Positions 35,659-43,971 of a DNA stretch of 64,000 nucleotides are shown here, piece after piece (the stretch's first letter is position 1; every line of letters starts with the position of its first letter). This DNA is from Phycisphaerales bacterium. Lineage in GTDB: Bacteria > Planctomycetota > Phycisphaerae > Phycisphaerales > UBA1924. A program made the translations under genes and the position numbers. The notes beneath the pieces were generated by a model. It was given only the letters and a program-made list of their open reading frames with translations. It did not search any database and was not told the DNA's origin. The stretch is from positions 62,001 through 126,000 of the forward strand of contig JAFIFZ010000036.1 of the NCBI GenBank assembly GCA_020831775.1, in the 5' to 3' direction.

Positions 35659-37215
35659 ATGCGCACGACACCACCGATATTCTGTTTCGCCGCGACGGCG
35701 CTGATCGCGTGTTCCGCAGCCGCCAGCCCCGCGCCCTACGAGGTCATCGGATTCGATGGGTTCGGCCCCTGGCGCGACGGCTCACCGGTCCTCCGCGCCG
35801 ACGGCTCGGTCGCCCTCGGCGGAAACAACAGCCTCCGCCTGTGGCAACCCGGCGGAAGCGAAACAACGCTCTGGAGCCAAAGCGATCCGATCCACGGCCT
35901 CGCACCGGGACGATCGGTCGGGAGAATCAGCTTCTCGTCAATCGACGAGAACGGCAACGGCGCGGTCGTCGGCGAGATCAGGACCGGGGGTCCGGCCGGG
36001 GCGTTCTCATCGATGTTTTACGGCTCGCTGATCGACGGCGCGCTGCACACCCAGGCCGGAGGCGAGGGCGACATCGTGTCGGGGCTGGTGCTGCCCGAAC
36101 AGTTCGCCACACCGGATCCGCCCTTTCTCACGGCAATCGGCCGCACCGCCGGCGGAACCCATGCCGCGCGGATGCTTGCTGACCGAAACCCCGCCTTCAC
36201 CGCGTTCGGCCCCGGGTTCGACGCGAGGATGTACTCCATCCCGGGCGCGCCCACCCCCGGCGGCGAGGGCGTCTTCTTCGATCGAATTTGGTCATGGACT
36301 CCGGTTCCCTATCCGAACAGGGCGGGGAGGTTCGCTGTCGGCGCCGACGGCGGTGTCGCGTACATCAGCCAGTTCGGCAGCGAAGGGCAGCACCTTGCCG
36401 AGGTCGGACTCTTCGTCGACGACGCCCACGGTCACCGCATGCTCGCCAGTTCGAAGGTCCCCGCGTCCAACGGCATGGTGCTCAACGGGGGCACGAACTC
36501 ACTGCGGATGAACAGCGTCGGAGAGGTCGCCTACTTCGGTCTGATGTACGACATCGATCTCCAGTGGGGCCAGAGCGGGATCTGGATCTTCGGCGCCGGT
36601 GGCGTCGAACACCGAGCCCAAACCGAGCTGTACAACATCCCGGCGTTCGGGGGCGAGCCCGGCTACGCGTCGCCCGGCATCTCGATGTGGGGCGTGCCCT
36701 CGGCGGTCTTTACCGATCACGGAGACATCGCTGTCGACGGCCTGCTCGGCTACCGAGAGAGATCCAGGCGGGCGGCGCTGCACATCGGCGCTGGCGGGGA
36801 GCGGACAGCTTTCCTCACCGAGCAATGGCTCGAAGACCCCGGCGCAGAATTCGACATGCTGATCGAATTCGAGATGGCCTTCGCGGACGACGCCAGATCC
36901 GTCGCCGCGAGAACAGAGGTCCGCTACGAGGGCGAAGCAAACCGTGTTCCAGCGCTTGTCTACGCGGGAATGGACGGACGCCCGCATGTCCTCGCGAGGC
37001 GCGGCGATCTCCTCGATGTCGGGGGCGGCATCGAATACGCGATCTGGAGTCTCTTCCCGATCGGGGTGGTCACCGACCAGTATGTCCTCGCCGATGTCAT
37101 GGTCAACGCCGACGGCTCCTTCCAGTCCACGCTCGTGATGTTCACTGTCCCCGCCCCGCCGACGGCGTGCCTGCTGCTCTTGCTCCTCGGAGGTTCTCGC
37201 AGACGCAGAGCTTGA
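35659..37215 (+). CDS. Secreted protein with PEP-CTERM-like C-terminal sorting tail
   Basis: The 518-residue protein has a signal peptide (IFCFAATALIACSAAASPA) and a long Gly/Asp-rich beta region. Recurring units such as SPVLRADGSVALGGNNSLRLW and SISEN-like IDENGNGAVVGEI resemble the seven-residue-spaced strands of beta-propeller surface proteins. The end, TVPAPPTACLLLLLLGGSRRRR, is a Val-Pro motif, a hydrophobic helix and an Arg cluster: the PEP-CTERM layout recognised by exosortase, with PAPP in place of PEP. It is thus probably a surface or matrix protein. GAGGAGCGG precedes the ATG. It lies inside the 53-bp repeats. Confidence 0.75.
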   Translation: MRTTPPIFCFAATALIACSAAASPAPYEVIGFDGFGPWRDGSPVLRADGSVALGGNNSLRLWQPGGSETTLWSQSDPIHGLAPGRSVGRISFSSIDENGNGAVVGEIRTGGPAGAFSSMFYGSLIDGALHTQAGGEGDIVSGLVLPEQFATPDPPFLTAIGRTAGGTHAARMLADRNPAFTAFGPGFDARMYSIPGAPTPGGEGVFFDRIWSWTPVPYPNRAGRFAVGADGGVAYISQFGSEGQHLAEVGLFVDDAHGHRMLASSKVPASNGMVLNGGTNSLRMNSVGEVAYFGLMYDIDLQWGQSGIWIFGAGGVEHRAQTELYNIPAFGGEPGYASPGISMWGVPSAVFTDHGDIAVDGLLGYRERSRRAALHIGAGGERTAFLTEQWLEDPGAEFDMLIEFEMAFADDARSVAARTEVRYEGEANRVPALVYAGMDGRPHVLARRGDLLDVGGGIEYAIWSLFPIGVVTDQYVLADVMVNADGSFQSTLVMFTVPAPPTACLLLLLLGGSRRRRA

Positions 37216-37338
37216 TGGAGTCCCGCTGATCTGGCGCGTTAGCGCCGCCAGCGATCACCACACTGGCCTGCCCCCCAAAAGCTGAGCCAGTCGTTGTGAG
37301 AGTCCCGATGACCTCCGGGAGAGGTCAGGAGACTCTTG

Positions 37339-37617
37339 ATGAAGCGCAAACGACACACACCCGAACAGATCATCGCCAAGCTGCGTGAGGCCGAGGCGAT
37401 GCTCGGGGCAGGCCAGAGCGTGGGGCAGGTGGTCCAGCAGCTGGGCGTCAGCGAGCAGACCTTCAGCCGCTGGAGGAACCAGTACGGCGGGATGAAGTCC
37501 GGCGAAGCCAGGCGGCTCAAGGAGCTCGAGCAGGAGAACGCGCGGCTCAAGCGTGCCGTGGCGGACCTGACGCTGGACAACCAGATGCTCAAGGAGGTCG
37601 CCGAGGGAAACTTCTGA
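37339..37617 (+). CDS. IS3-family transposase OrfA
   Basis: The 92-residue protein has the N-terminal helix-turn-helix that binds the IS ends (HTPEQIIAKLREAEAMLGAG, then QLGVSEQTFSRWRNQYGG) and a C-terminal leucine-zipper stretch (RRLKELEQENARLKRAVADL). AGGAG seven bases before ATG 37339 is a good ribosome site. Made alone it acts as inhibitor; fused to OrfB by frameshifting it is the transposase. Confidence 0.95.
   Translation: MKRKRHTPEQIIAKLREAEAMLGAGQSVGQVVQQLGVSEQTFSRWRNQYGGMKSGEARRLKELEQENARLKRAVADLTLDNQMLKEVAEGNF
37605..37611 (+). other. Programmed -1 ribosomal frameshift site (G GGA AAC)
   Basis: GGGAAAC lies just before the OrfA stop (37615-37617) and, read in the OrfA frame, is G-GGA-AAC, a canonical X-XXY-YYZ slippery heptamer. 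A one-base slip continues as LLSPARRRRAAEHLRRVF into OrfB, exactly the junction seen in OrfAB fusions of this family. Confidence 0.85.
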
Positions 37618-38552
37618 GCCCGGCACGCCGGCGGCGGGCGGCCGAGCACCTCCGGCGGGTGTTCGCCGTCTCTGAACGCCGCGTGTGCCGGGTGATCGGC
37701 CAACCGCGTTCGACGCAGCGCTACGAGGCCCGCGCCGTGACCGACGCGGAGCGTCGCCTGGTCGGGCGCATGCACGATCTGGTCCGCCGGCACCCGCGCT
37801 ACGGCTACCGGCGGATCTGGGCGTTGCTGCGGGCCGAGGGCTGGCGGGTCAACCGCAAGCGCATCCACCGTCTGTGGAAGCAGGAGAAGCTGAGAGTGCC
37901 GAGAAAACAGCACAAAAAACGCTCGTTGGGATCGAGCGAGAACGGCGTGGCCAGGCGGAGGGCCGACGGCAGGGACGATGTCTGGTGCTGGGACTTCATC
38001 CACGACAGCGACATCCGCGGCCGCCCGCTGAAGTGGCTCTCGATCGTTGACGAATTCACGCGCGAGTGCCTGGCGTTGGAGGTGGGGCGTTCGATCACCT
38101 CGCTGGATGTGATCGACGTGCTGGCCGAGCTGTTCACCGTCCGCGGCCTGCCGCGGCACATCCGCTCGGACAACGGGCCGGAGTTCATCGCCGATCGGAT
38201 CAGGGCGTACCTGGGCAAGGCGCGGGTCGGCACGCTGTACATCGAGCGCGGCGCCCCGTGGGAGAACGGGTACGCCGAGAGCTTCCACGGCCGGGTCCGC
38301 GACGAGCTGCTGAATGTCGAGGAGTTCCTCGACCTGACCGACGCCAAGGCGCTCGGGGCCGGGTGGAGGAACGAGTACAATCACCGCCGCCCACACTCGT
38401 CCTTGGGCTACCAGGCCCCCGCGGCGTTCGCGGCGGGGCTGGATCGCGGGTGTGCCGGTGCCACTCCGCTCCGGCTCGCTCCGCTCGCCTCCGCTCCGTG
38501 TCCCCGGCACACGAAGGAACACCAACCGACTCTCATAGCGACTGGTACATAG
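37611..38552 (+). CDS. IS3-family transposase OrfB (DDE integrase domain)
   Basis: This is the catalytic part, expressed after the -1 frameshift, although a GTG at 37659 could start it alone. HPRYGYRRIWALLRAEGW and NRKRIHRLWKQEKL form the HTH_21 region. The rve integrase core has its catalytic triad in WCWDFIHD (Asp), IRSDNGPEF (Asp) and FHGRVRDELLN (Glu), followed by YNHRRPHSSLGYQAPAAFA. The frame is intact, with a slightly long C-terminal tail that runs to near the right inverted repeat. Confidence 0.95.
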   Translation, partial: LLSPARRRRAAEHLRRVFAVSERRVCRVIGQPRSTQRYEARAVTDAERRLVGRMHDLVRRHPRYGYRRIWALLRAEGWRVNRKRIHRLWKQEKLRVPRKQHKKRSLGSSENGVARRRADGRDDVWCWDFIHDSDIRGRPLKWLSIVDEFTRECLALEVGRSITSLDVIDVLAELFTVRGLPRHIRSDNGPEFIADRIRAYLGKARVGTLYIERGAPWENGYAESFHGRVRDELLNVEEFLDLTDAKALGAGWRNEYNHRRPHSSLGYQAPAAFAAGLDRGCAGATPLRLAPLASAPCPRHTKEHQPTLIATGT

Positions 38553-38567
38553 ATCGGGGGCAGGTCA

Positions 38568-38610
38568 ACACCCTTGACGCCGATCCCTGAGCGAAGCGAA
38601 GGGTCGGGTC
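38568..38610. repeat. Right part of the second 53-bp direct repeat, split by the IS
   Basis: After the duplicated ACAC, bases 38572-38610 continue the repeat that begins at 37250-37263. The copy at 35504-35556 shows the unbroken arrangement. This supplies an internal reference for the empty insertion site. Confidence 0.8.
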
Positions 38611-38620
38611 CCCCTCCGCC

Positions 38621-39901
38621 TCACCACAGCACGCGCACGCGCACCGTCTCGGGGATCTCGCGCAGTCTCGACAGCAGCTGCGCACTGTCGGTCGGGCTCA
38701 CATCCAGCACGACATACCCCAGCTCGTCCTGCGTCCGCAGGTACTCGCCGGAGATGTTCGCGCCGAGCTCGGTCGTGATCGCGTGGATCTGCCCCAGCAC
38801 ACCCGGCACATTCTTGTGAAAGTGCAGCACGCGGTGCGGGCGCCCAGCTTCGGTCTCCTGCATCGGCAGCTCGACCTGCGGCACATTCACCGCCGCCGTC
38901 GTCGTCCCCACATTCATGAAACGCACCAGCTTCGTCGCGACATCCTCGGCGATCGCCTCCTGCGCTTCGGCCGTGCTTCCCCCGATGTGCGGCGTCAGGA
39001 TCACATTCTCAAGGCCCCGCAGCTCGCAATCGAACGGATCCCCGCTCGATCGCGGCTCCTCTGGAAACACATCCACCGCGGCCCCCGCGAGATGCCCCGA
39101 ACGCAACGCCTCGGCCAACGCCGCGACATCGACCACCTCGCCCCGTGCGTTGTTGATCAGGTGCGAGCCCTTGCGCATCGACGCCAGCTCGCGAGCGCCG
39201 ATCATCCCGCGCGTCAGCGGCGTCGATGGCACATGCAGAGTCACAATGTCGGATTCGGCCAAGAGCTCCTTCAGCGAAGCGCAGGGGCGGGCGTTTCCGA
39301 GCGGCAGCTTGGGCAGCACATCGTAAAACACCACCCGCATCCCCATCGCCTCGGCCAGCACCGAGACCTGCGCACCGATGTGCCCGTACCCGACGATGCC
39401 CAGCGTCCTGCCCCGCACCTCGCGCGAGCCGCTGGCGCTCTTGAACCAGCGCCCCGCGTGCATCTGCGAAGACTTCTCGAACGCCCGGCGCATCAGGCAG
39501 ACCGCCTCGGCGATCGTCAGCTCCGCCACGCTCCGCGTGTTGCTGAAGGGCGAGTTGAACACGGGGATCCCAAGACGCCTGGCGGCGCCGAGGTCGACTT
39601 GGTTCGTCCCGATGCAGAAGCAGCCGATGCCGAGCAGCCGCGGGGCGCACGCGATCAACTCCTCGGTCAGCGTGGTTTTCGAGCGGACGCCGATCAGGTG
39701 CGCGTCGGCCAGCAGCGAGCGCAGATCCTCGGGGGACGGCGAGCCCGGGACGCACGCGACATCGAACCCCTCGCGGGCGAGCAGGTCCACCCCGCGCTGG
39801 TGCACGCTCTCAAGCAGGACGACGCGTATGCGGTCCTTGGGGAACGAGGTGCGCTGCGGGGCGTTGTGCGGCTGGGACTGGTCCTGGGCGGTCATCGGCA
39901 A
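38621..39901 (-). CDS. serA: D-3-phosphoglycerate dehydrogenase with ACT domain
   Basis: SerA performs the first step of serine synthesis, oxidising 3-phosphoglycerate with NAD. The E. coli-type 426-residue form shows the NAD site LGIVGYGHIGAQV, substrate-binding CFCIGTNQVDL, the catalytic Arg in NNARGEVVD, Glu in DVFPEEP and His in LTPHIGGS. A C-terminal ACT domain (about 350-426), which binds serine for feedback inhibition, completes it. AGGAGG lies seven bases before TTG 39901 but 13 before ATG 39895; TTG is preferred for that spacing, with ATG (424 residues) as the alternative. glyA, the next serine-pathway gene, is 7 kb away. Confidence 0.95.
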   Translation of the reverse strand: MPMTAQDQSQPHNAPQRTSFPKDRIRVVLLESVHQRGVDLLAREGFDVACVPGSPSPEDLRSLLADAHLIGVRSKTTLTEELIACAPRLLGIGCFCIGTNQVDLGAARRLGIPVFNSPFSNTRSVAELTIAEAVCLMRRAFEKSSQMHAGRWFKSASGSREVRGRTLGIVGYGHIGAQVSVLAEAMGMRVVFYDVLPKLPLGNARPCASLKELLAESDIVTLHVPSTPLTRGMIGARELASMRKGSHLINNARGEVVDVAALAEALRSGHLAGAAVDVFPEEPRSSGDPFDCELRGLENVILTPHIGGSTAEAQEAIAEDVATKLVRFMNVGTTTAAVNVPQVELPMQETEAGRPHRVLHFHKNVPGVLGQIHAITTELGANISGEYLRTQDELGYVVLDVSPTDSAQLLSRLREIPETVRVRVLW

Positions 39902-39962
39902 GGGCGTTCCTCCTGAATTGGTCGGTCAAGGCTTAGGAAGCATTCAACGCATCCCGCGACAC

Positions 39963-40865
39963 TCAATCGACCACATGCACCACACCCATCAGGCCCAAGG
40001 TCAGCAGCACAGCCCCGACAATGATCCGGTAGTACCCGAACGGCGCCAGCCCGTGCTTGTTCAGAAACCCGATCAGCCACTTCACCGCGATGATCGCCGT
40101 GATCGTCGTCACGAAGGTGCCCACCAAGAGGGGCATCCACCCGAGCTGCTCGAACATGTTCGGCTCGTTGTCCCGGGCCGACTCGTGCAGGTTCTTCGCC
40201 AAGGCGTACACCGTCGCGCCGCCCAGCGTCGGCAGACCCAGCAGGAAGCTGAACTCCGCCGCCTGGCGAGGCTTGAGCCCCACCAGCACGCCCGCGGTGA
40301 TCGTCATCATCGAACGGCTCGTGCCCGGCCACATCGCGACGCACTGCATGAACCCGATGATCAGGCTCTGGCGCACCGTCATCTTCGTGATGTTCCAGTC
40401 GTCGCGGAGCTCGGGGTCCTTGTCTTCCTCCGCCTCGCGCTCGCGGAGCCGGCGCATCGCGAACCGATCGACCAGGATCATGTACACCCCGCCGATCATG
40501 AGCGCCGCCACGACCGGATACAGGCTGAAGAGATACCGATCGATCATGTCCTTGAGCAGCACACCGATGACCGCCGCGGGCAGGAACGCGATCACGATGT
40601 TGCGAAACAGACGCAGGCCCCCGGCGTCCTTGCCCAGCAGCCCGAGGATCATCTGCTGGACCCGAGGCCAGTAGAGCGTCAGCACCGCCAGGATCGCCCC
40701 GCCCTGGATCACGATGTTGTACGCGTCGACCGCCCGCTTCACATCCGGCGGCTCGTGCAGCCCCATCAGGCTCGTCGTGATGATCAGGTGCCCCGTCGAG
40801 CTGACGGGGAGGTACTCGGTGATCCCCTCGACAATCCCGATAACGATCGCCTGCCAGAGTTCCAC
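39963..40865 (-). CDS. uppP: Undecaprenyl-diphosphatase UppP (BacA)
   Basis: UppP recycles undecaprenyl pyrophosphate to the carrier lipid for peptidoglycan and other envelope polymers. The 300-residue membrane protein has the two catalytic motifs VEGITEYLPVSSTGHLI (near 12-28) and MWPGTSRSMMTITAGVL (PGxSRS-type, near 180). Several hydrophobic helices surround them. It is somewhat longer than the usual 270 because of a charged loop (REREAEEDKDPELRDDW, near 140). The start is GTG with AGGA a few bases upstream. Confidence 0.95.
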   Translation of the reverse strand: MELWQAIVIGIVEGITEYLPVSSTGHLIITTSLMGLHEPPDVKRAVDAYNIVIQGGAILAVLTLYWPRVQQMILGLLGKDAGGLRLFRNIVIAFLPAAVIGVLLKDMIDRYLFSLYPVVAALMIGGVYMILVDRFAMRRLREREAEEDKDPELRDDWNITKMTVRQSLIIGFMQCVAMWPGTSRSMMTITAGVLVGLKPRQAAEFSFLLGLPTLGGATVYALAKNLHESARDNEPNMFEQLGWMPLLVGTFVTTITAIIAVKWLIGFLNKHGLAPFGYYRIIVGAVLLTLGLMGVVHVVD

Positions 40866-40932
40866 AGTTCCTGCTCGCCTTCCCGCCGTGTGCGCGTATG
40901 GCCGGCGCGCCGGGGCGGGCCGGGTGTCGTCG

Positions 40933-40938
40933 TACGAT
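40933..40938 (+). promoter_or_regulatory. Putative -10 box (TACGAT) of the SpoU-type methyltransferase gene
   Basis: TACGAT ends seven bases before ATG 40946 and overlaps an earlier in-frame ATG (40937). If it is the promoter, the leaderless transcript fixes the start at 40946. Confidence 0.4.
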
Positions 40939-40945
40939 GTCGGCG

Positions 40946-41806
40946 ATGGTTGGGTGCGGCCTGAATGTGATCCGCGTGGACGATCCGGATTTGCCGGAAC
41001 TTTTACCGTACGCCAACCAGCGCGACGCCTGGCTCCGCGCCCGCCACAATCCGGACCGGATCGATGATCGGCCCGACACCCTGACCGCCTCGGGCCTCTT
41101 CATGGCCGAGGGCGCCCTCGTCGTCGAGCACCTGATCGAGTCGCCCTTCGGGGTCGAGTCCGTGCTCGTCAGCACCACGGCCTTCGAGAAGCACCGCCCG
41201 CTGCTCGATCGCCTCGAACCGGGCACGCCCGTCTATCTCGCACCCCCGGAACTCACCGACCGGATCTCGGGGTACCGCATGCATCGTGGGCTGCTCGCCT
41301 GCGGGCGCCGGGGCCGGCCGGTCTCCCCCGCAGAGTTGCTCGACCGCTGCGAGGCCCTCGTCGTGATGGAAGACCTCTCCAATCACGACAATGTCGGCGG
41401 GATTTTCCGCAACGCCTCGGCGCTCATGGGCCCGGGGGCGGGTGTGCTCCTGACCAGCCGCACCTGCGACCCGCTCTACCGCAAGGCGCTGCGGGTCTCG
41501 ATGGGCCACGCCCTCCGCGTCCCCTTCGCCGAGACGGGGCGATGGCCGGGCGAGCTCGATGCCGTCCGGGCCGCGGGCTTTGCCCTGCTGGCGCTGACCA
41601 CCGACGATGCGTCCGATATCTCAGAAATCGATCCCGGATCGCTCGGCAAGATCGCCATCATGGTCGGGGCGGAGGGGCCGGGCCTGAGCCGGCGTGCGGC
41701 CGACAAAGCCGACCTGAAAGTCAGAATCCCGATGGCCGCCGGCGTTGATTCCCTCAATGTCTCTGTTGCCACAGGCATCGCCATGCACCGCCTCTGGCGG
41801 GTCTGA
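40946..41806 (+). CDS. TrmH/SpoU-family RNA 2'-O-methyltransferase
   Basis: The 286-residue SPOUT-fold enzyme would methylate a ribose 2'-OH in tRNA or rRNA. Motif 1 is VVMEDLSNHDNVGGIFRNASAL (NHxNxGxxxRNA form), motif 2 IMVGAEGPGLS and motif 3 IPMAAGVDSLNVSVATGIAM, together making the trefoil-knot SAM site. An N-terminal substrate-binding domain (about 1-120) precedes it. The RNA target is not evident. ATG 40937 would add three residues. Confidence 0.92.
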   Translation: MVGCGLNVIRVDDPDLPELLPYANQRDAWLRARHNPDRIDDRPDTLTASGLFMAEGALVVEHLIESPFGVESVLVSTTAFEKHRPLLDRLEPGTPVYLAPPELTDRISGYRMHRGLLACGRRGRPVSPAELLDRCEALVVMEDLSNHDNVGGIFRNASALMGPGAGVLLTSRTCDPLYRKALRVSMGHALRVPFAETGRWPGELDAVRAAGFALLALTTDDASDISEIDPGSLGKIAIMVGAEGPGLSRRAADKADLKVRIPMAAGVDSLNVSVATGIAMHRLWRV

Positions 41807-41929
41807 TCCGTCCGCTGTCAGCGTCAGAACCTCGCGGAAATCACGCACCAGACTGTGACCGGCGCCGTATATCAACTAGACTCCGCGGGGGAAGGGTGCG
41901 CTGATGGTCCGCGCCCCGGTTTTTCGAGC

Positions 41930-41946
41930 CCGACGCACTGCGTCGG
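41930..41946. repeat. Short perfect hairpin in the leader of the redoxin-like gene
   Basis: CCGACGCA (41930-41937) pairs with TGCGTCGG (41939-41946). The same stem, CCGACGC/GCGTCGG, forms the core of the element at 188-239. It lies 34 bases before the start codon at 41981, so it could affect leader structure. Confidence 0.5.
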
Positions 41947-41980
41947 CCCCGCACAAGCCCGAGTTTTCCGGAGGCGCTCC

Positions 41981-43300
41981 ATGGGACGCAACGGTTGGAT
42001 GATGAACGCGGTTCGAGCCGGCCTGGCCGCCGGCGTGGTTCTCGGCGCGATGCCCGCCTCCGGTCAGATCGCCCGCGAGGGTTCCGGCGAGCGCCGTGCG
42101 GCGTTGAACCAGATGGAACGCCAGCCCGTTCCCAGCGCCGTCTGGGAGAGCCTCGGAGACTGGGTCGGTGACGAGCCGGTCACTTCCGCAGACCGCAACG
42201 GCAAGGTCGTCCTCGTCGTCACATGGGCCGGCTGGTTCCCCAACTCCCACCGCGGTCTCCAGACCGCCCAGACGCTGCACGAGCGCCACGCCGAAGACGG
42301 CCTGGTGGTCATCGGCGTCCACAACCCCAGAGGCTTCGGCGCTCGGAGCGAGGCGGTCCTCGGGACCAACGGCGTGAAGTTCGCAGCCGCACACGACAAG
42401 GGCGGCAAGTTCTACGAGCACTTCCGCGTCCAGCAGGACCCCGAGTACTACCTGTTCGACCGCGCCGGCCAGCTCCGCTTCGCCCATGTTTCATCGTCAT
42501 CGCTGACCGAGGCGACCCGACTGCTGCTCACAGAGACCTACGAAGACGCATCCACGCTCAACGAGCGGCTCGCCATGTCGCAGGCCGAGCGTGAGCGAGA
42601 GCTCCGCAGGATCCGTGCGATCAACGAAGATGTCGACCTGAGGGCGCTGCCCGAGATCCCCTTCATGCAGCCCGACGAGGAGGCGTACAAGGACGCCGGG
42701 TTCCCGGAAATGCCGCGGCGACGCGACAACTGGGGCAACGATCGCGAGGTGCCCTACGCGGCGGAACTGCCCGAAGAGGGCTGGGTCGGGCAGAAGCCCG
42801 CGATGGACGGGCGTGTCACGGTCGTCTATTTCTGGAGCCCCCTCATCTACCAGAGCCACGAGCGACGCATGCCTCAGATGGAGACCATCCAGCGCAGGCT
42901 CGGGCGCGATGTCGTGGTGGTGGGGGTGTTGATGCCCCACTGGGACGACCAGAGCTCCTGGAACCAGGATCAGCGTGAGATCGAAGAGCAGGTCGAGCGG
43001 CTGCAGAAGGCGACCGAAGGCTTCCTCCGCAACAGGCGCATCGGCCACTCCGTCCTCATCGACCCGGAGCGGAGCGTGTTCCCCGCGCTGCAGCCCACCG
43101 AGCACCAGAACTTCGGCAACAACGCCTGGCCCGCGAGCCGCGTGTTCGTCATCTCCTCCGACAGCCAGGTCCGTTGGCACGGGTATGTCGCGGCGGGCTT
43201 CGAGGGCATCCTCGACCGCATCGTCGCCAACGACCCCGGCGTCAAGGCCCGGCGCGAGGCGGAGGCCGACTACATCCGTGCCCAGCGCCACGAGCGGTGA
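41981..43300 (+). CDS. Secreted protein with two thioredoxin-like domains lacking active-site cysteines
   Basis: The 439-residue protein has a signal peptide (VRAGLAAGVVLGAMPASG) and two TlpA/redoxin-like folds. In the first, KVVLVVTWAGWFPNSHRGLQTAQTL has W-GWFPNS where a CxxC would sit. In the second, RVTVVYFWSPLIYQSHERRM has SPLIYQS. Both lack cysteine, so no thiol-disulphide chemistry is expected. A charged helical linker (about 190-240) joins them. GGAGG lies 7-8 bases before ATG 41981. Its stop overlaps the trmL GTG, coupling an exported protein to a tRNA methylase. The role is unknown, perhaps structural or peptide-binding. Confidence 0.82.
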   Translation: MGRNGWMMNAVRAGLAAGVVLGAMPASGQIAREGSGERRAALNQMERQPVPSAVWESLGDWVGDEPVTSADRNGKVVLVVTWAGWFPNSHRGLQTAQTLHERHAEDGLVVIGVHNPRGFGARSEAVLGTNGVKFAAAHDKGGKFYEHFRVQQDPEYYLFDRAGQLRFAHVSSSSLTEATRLLLTETYEDASTLNERLAMSQAERERELRRIRAINEDVDLRALPEIPFMQPDEEAYKDAGFPEMPRRRDNWGNDREVPYAAELPEEGWVGQKPAMDGRVTVVYFWSPLIYQSHERRMPQMETIQRRLGRDVVVVGVLMPHWDDQSSWNQDQREIEEQVERLQKATEGFLRNRRIGHSVLIDPERSVFPALQPTEHQNFGNNAWPASRVFVISSDSQVRWHGYVAAGFEGILDRIVANDPGVKARREAEADYIRAQRHER

Positions 43301-43887
43301 GCCCGGAAGTGGTCCGGGCGTGCGGCTCGGCGTCCGCCGGGCCGCTCGCCCATGTCGTCCTGCACCGGCCCGAGATCCCCAACAACACCGGCAACATCGG
43401 GCGCACCTGCGTCGCGCTCGGGGCGGCGCTGCACCTGATCCGTCCCATCGGCTTCGACCTCTCCGAAAAGGCATGCCGCAGGGCAGGGCTCGATTACTGG
43501 CCCCGGCTCCGCCTGTCGGACTACGCCGGCTGGGACTGGTACCGGGCCGCGTGGCGGGGCGTCACGCCCTGGCTGCTGACGACCCGGGCGAGCCGCACCG
43601 TCTTCGAGGCGGAGTTCCGCCCGGGCGACCACTTCGTCTTCGGCTCAGAAACCTTGGGCCTGCCCCCCGAGATCCTCGACGCGTTCCCGGACCGAACCCT
43701 GGCACTCCCGATGGTCCGGGAGGAACGCTCCCTGAACCTCGCGACGGCTGTGACGCCGGTTCTGTACGAGGTTGTTCGGCAAATGATCTGCTCCGGGGCG
43801 ATCCGGATCGACCCGAGCGGGCGGCTGATCCGCCCCGAATCTTCGCCGCAGGGGCCGAACCCCGTTCCGGCGGGGTCGTACAACTGA
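43297..43887 (+). CDS. trmL: tRNA (cytidine/uridine-34-2'-O)-methyltransferase TrmL
   Basis: TrmL methylates the wobble ribose of leucine tRNAs. The 196-residue protein has the TrmL motifs LHRPEIPNNTGNIGRTCVAL (motif 1), HFVFGSETLGLPPEIL (motif 2) and SLNLATAVTPVLYEVVRQM (motif 3). It is slightly longer than E. coli TrmL (157) because of an extended C-terminus. GTG 43297 overlaps the preceding TGA. A hairpin with a T-run at 43935-43966 likely ends the transcript. Confidence 0.92.
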   Translation: MSPEVVRACGSASAGPLAHVVLHRPEIPNNTGNIGRTCVALGAALHLIRPIGFDLSEKACRRAGLDYWPRLRLSDYAGWDWYRAAWRGVTPWLLTTRASRTVFEAEFRPGDHFVFGSETLGLPPEILDAFPDRTLALPMVREERSLNLATAVTPVLYEVVRQMICSGAIRIDPSGRLIRPESSPQGPNPVPAGSYN

Positions 43888-43934
43888 TGGCGAACGCAAC
43901 GCCTTGAACAAGTCCTCCTCTCTCCTCCAGTGTC

Positions 43935-43966
43935 CCGCCCTCCTTCCCGAGGGCGGTACACTTTTT
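43935..43966 (+). terminator. Intrinsic terminator after trmL
   Basis: CCGCCCTC (43935-43942) pairs with GAGGGCGG (43949-43956) around a 6-base loop, followed after TACAC by TTTTT (43962-43966). The TACACT between stem and T-run (43957-43962) is also a -10 candidate for the next gene, so terminator and promoter overlap. Confidence 0.7.
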
Positions 43967-43971
43967 GGACC

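Larger units (their letters stand above)
37264..38567. mobile_element. Insertion sequence, IS3 family, IS407-type (1304 bp, complete)
   Basis: The element begins TGGCCTGCCCCC and ends GGGGGCAGGTCA; each end is TG...CA. The inner parts of the imperfect inverted repeats also match (left CCAGTCGTTGTGAGAGTC, right complement CCAGTCGCTATGAGAGTC). ACAC at 37260-37263 and 38568-38571 is a 4-bp target duplication, as expected for the IS407 subgroup. Removing the element and one ACAC restores the 53-bp repeat seen at 35504. Two transposase frames and a slippery site are intact, so it may still be active. Confidence 0.95.

Noticed and set aside
37239-38525. A 428-codon minus-strand frame inside the IS element
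   Set aside because: Antisense to the transposase, whose DDE motifs and frameshift site are intact.
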